Below are positions 7,313 to 8,558 of a DNA stretch of 8,558 nucleotides, in pieces. The translations under genes were made by a program, and so were the position numbers. Source of the DNA: CAXMQS01 sp036446035 (GTDB taxonomy: Bacteria; Actinomycetota; Acidimicrobiia; Spongiisociales; JAOTWH01); the NCBI GenBank assembly GCA_036446035.1, contig JAZFSG010000031.1:1-8558 (forward strand). The letters are read 5' to 3'. The notes beneath the pieces were generated by a model. That model made no database searches, had not been told where the DNA came from, and saw nothing but the letters and a program-made list of their open reading frames with translations. Within the stretch, counting starts at the first letter, position 1; each line of letters begins with the position of its first letter.

Positions 7313-7753
7313 ATGGATCGTTACCCCGCGGATCAACTAGAACGCGACCTGAAAGCCGCCGCAACGATGTATCGGCAGTGGCTCGAGAACCAGGACGAGT
7401 GGGAGGGCTTCGACGACGACGAACGGCGTAGCCGGCTACGCAAGCTGGCCGGTGAGGTCGCTGAGGTGGTCCAGGAGCTGACGGAGGCCCTAGAGCCTGA
7501 GAGCGAAGATGAGTTCGGTGGGAAGGTGGAGACAGTGGAGGGCGCCATCTTCGAGACGTTCGCGTACTTCGAGGGAGGCCAGTTCGTTGTCGCGGACGAC
7601 GATGACGAAGAGTGGGTTGTGAATCTCGCTGATGTCAGCAGGCATAAGAGAAATCCAGGAATCCTGTTCCCGGACAACGACGGATCAAATGTGCGGTTCA
7701 TTCCCAGCGACCCCGAAGCCTTCTATGAGGCGCTGGAGGCGCGGAAGGGTTGA
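7313..7753 (+). CDS. Acidic 146-aa hypothetical protein
   Basis: The frame codes for 146 aa with convincing composition but no family I recognise. Residues 1-62 are charged and probably helical, possibly a helical pair or coiled coil. Residues 63-110 are strongly acidic, including a DDDDEE run at 95-100. The rest contains a LFPDNDGSNVRFIPSDP stretch, suggesting a small folded domain. There is no signal peptide or membrane segment. No Shine-Dalgarno sequence precedes the ATG at 7313 or the in-frame GTG at 7304. The -10-like TAGCGT overlaps the GTG, so I prefer the ATG as a leaderless start. A terminator-like hairpin lies 20 bp after the stop. It is transcribed divergently from the DUF885 gene, which by itself says little about function. 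Confidence 0.75.
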   Translation: MDRYPADQLERDLKAAATMYRQWLENQDEWEGFDDDERRSRLRKLAGEVAEVVQELTEALEPESEDEFGGKVETVEGAIFETFAYFEGGQFVVADDDDEEWVVNLADVSRHKRNPGILFPDNDGSNVRFIPSDPEAFYEALEARKG

Positions 7754-7773
7754 AGGGCTACAGGCAACGCGAC

Positions 7774-7800
7774 GAAGCCCCCGCAGCAAAGGGGGGCTTC
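7774..7800 (+). terminator. Strong hairpin terminator between convergent genes
   Basis: GAAGCCCCC (7774-7782) pairs perfectly with GGGGGCTTC (7792-7800) around a 9-base loop. It lies 20 bp after the 146-aa gene and just beyond the 3' end of the minus-strand tRNA-Arg, so it could stop transcription from both sides. There is no T-run (TCGC follows), as is common for terminator-like hairpins in high-GC actinobacteria. Confidence 0.65.
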
Positions 7801-7803
7801 TCG

Positions 7804-7878
7804 CACGCCCGGAGGGATTCGAACCCCCGGCCTCCTGATCCGTAGTCAGGCGCTCTATCCGGACTGAGCTACGGGCGC
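7804..7878 (-). tRNA. tRNA-Arg (anticodon ACG)
   Basis: Read on the minus strand, the acceptor stem pairs GCGCCCG with CGGGCGT, ending in a G-U pair, and the discriminator is G at 7804. The anticodon stem CCTGA/TCAGG holds the loop CTACGGA, giving anticodon ACG. This is normally edited to ICG by TadA to read CGU, CGC and CGA. The T arm GGGGG-TTCGAAT-CCCTC includes one G-U pair. CCA is not encoded. On the minus strand, TACCTT (7895-7890) could be the -10 box of its promoter, with a weak TTCCGC-like -35. Confidence 0.96.
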
Positions 7879-7899
7879 TTGAAGGCCGAAAGGTAGTGC

Positions 7900-7933
7900 T
7901 CAACGGTTGACGGCGGAACCCGTCAGCTAGCCT
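7900..7933 (+). promoter_or_regulatory. Promoter with operator-like inverted repeats
   Basis: TTGACG (7907-7912) and TAGCCT (7928-7933) resemble -35 and -10 boxes with a short 15-bp spacer. Transcription would start at about 7940-7943, at or just before the ATG at 7943, which has no Shine-Dalgarno sequence; a leaderless or nearly leaderless mRNA is likely. Two inverted repeats overlap the promoter: TCAAC-G-GTTGA (7900-7910) and TGACGG-N6-CCGTCA (7908-7925). The second fills the spacer, where a bound repressor would block the polymerase. The first lies close to the likely divergent tRNA-Arg promoter. These are pattern-based calls. Confidence 0.4.
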
Positions 7934-7942
7934 CTGGCCGCG

Positions 7943-8558
7943 ATGTCAACACCCGAAGCAGACAAAGACCTGGTCATCGATGAGTTCGGAGAGAAGCTCG
8001 CTGCCTTCCAGGAGCGCTGCGCAAGAGCGACACCAAAGCCGCCGACGGCCTGCTGAACAGCCTTGGTGCCCAGGACGACGTCGACCGCGACATCGTCCTC
8101 GAGCTTGGGGGCAAGGCGACCTCTCGCCTATCCCAAGAAGTTCGACGAGGCCCACCGACTGGCGGTGCGGGCGCTCGAGGTGCTCGACCGCAACGGCTCG
8201 CGCGGCGTCAAGATCAAGGGGGCGGGACCACTCAACCCGGTCGCCGCCTTCCTGGTGCAGCAGGTCGCCACCTTCATCGTGCGATCCCTCCAGGACAAGG
8301 TCGCTACCGACATGCGCAACCTCTACGCCAGGCGCGAGGCCAACGCTGAAAGAAATTCCGAAGAGCGGCGCATGCTGACCCTGGCCCGCTACCACATGGA
8401 CAAGCTGCTTCCCGGCTTCAAGCGCAACGCGCTCGGGGTTCCGCTCTTCGTCGTCGGCGGGGCCATCTTCTCGACCGTCCTGAGCTTCCTGCAGCGTGCT
8501 GCCGCCAGCGCACTCGACGGTCTTTGGGGCAAGATCGCCGCCTCGGTGCTCATTGGGC
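7943..8558 (+). CDS. Membrane-anchored hypothetical protein, frameshifted and 3' partial
   Basis: Coding character is clear, but it changes frame twice. From ATG 7943 the frame reads MSTPEADKDLVIDEFGEKLA and then hits TGA at 8054-8056. Good protein sequence continues in the -1 frame from about 8014 (LRKSDTKAADGLLNSLGAQ...) to about 8121. It then returns to the original frame (AYPKKFDEAHRLAVRALEVL...) and stays open to the window end. Restoring one base near 8012-8017 (GAGCGG-CTG for GAGCGCTG) and removing one near 8121-8125 gives one continuous protein of about 205 aa so far. It has a charged helical front and a hydrophobic segment encoded at about 8435-8491, followed by an Ala-rich stretch. 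No family is recognised. It is either a recent pseudogene or an intact gene with two sequence errors; a shorter start downstream, such as GTG 8165, is another possible reading. Confidence 0.6.

Noticed and set aside
8012..8128. Programmed ribosomal frameshifting in the last gene
   Set aside because: It would require a -1 and then a +1 shift within about 110 bases, and neither site shows a slippery heptamer followed by a stable structure. Sequence error or decay is simpler.
7946..8395. 149-codon minus-strand frame and a 132-codon plus-strand frame (7980-8378) opposite or overlapping the last gene
   Set aside because: Both read as low-quality Arg/Ser-rich sequence. The frameshifted plus-strand reading gives continuous, protein-like sequence that extends to the window end.

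Overview
The window looks like chromosomal DNA from a high-GC Gram-positive bacterium, most likely an Actinomycetota lineage and possibly an Acidimicrobiia-type one. The clues are the GC-rich coding bias, GTG/ATG starts with GGAGG-type ribosome sites, a lipoprotein with a long Thr/Ala/Ser/Asp linker, and signs of leaderless transcription. The class-level guess is inference only.

Left end (1-592): an AT-richer stretch with no convincing gene, then two serine tRNAs on the plus strand: tRNA-Ser(UGA) at 133-221 and tRNA-Ser(GCU) at 424-516. Between them, the last 22 bases of the first tRNA plus 3 flanking bases recur as a perfect 25-bp direct repeat (200-224 and 372-396). The repeats enclose 147 bp packed with short hairpins. 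This looks like a tRNA attachment-site scar or a decayed tandem tRNA copy.

Middle (593-7122): six minus-strand genes, read right to left: a DUF885-family putative zinc peptidase (560 aa); preT and preA, the two subunits of NAD-dependent dihydropyrimidine dehydrogenase, 4 nt apart; a FabH-type 3-oxoacyl-ACP synthase III 29 nt further on; a secreted lipoprotein of unknown function; and a small four-helix membrane protein. Tight spacing suggests that at least preT-preA-fabH are co-transcribed. The peptidase may lead the operon, and the lipoprotein may be read through. PreT should pass electrons from NADH through FAD and Fe-S clusters to PreA, which reduces uracil or thymine. The enzymes for the next two steps of reductive pyrimidine breakdown are not in the window.

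Right end (7123-8558): a divergent intergenic region; an acidic 146-aa orphan protein on the plus strand, probably translated from a leaderless mRNA; a terminator-like hairpin; a minus-strand tRNA-Arg(ACG); and a plus-strand gene for a membrane-anchored protein that runs off the window. As written, that last gene is broken by two compensating single-base frameshifts. I found no CRISPR array, transposase, integrase or recognisable defence system. The best leads are the tRNA-derived repeat scar, the frameshift pair and the unusual preTA-fabH-DUF885 neighbourhood.
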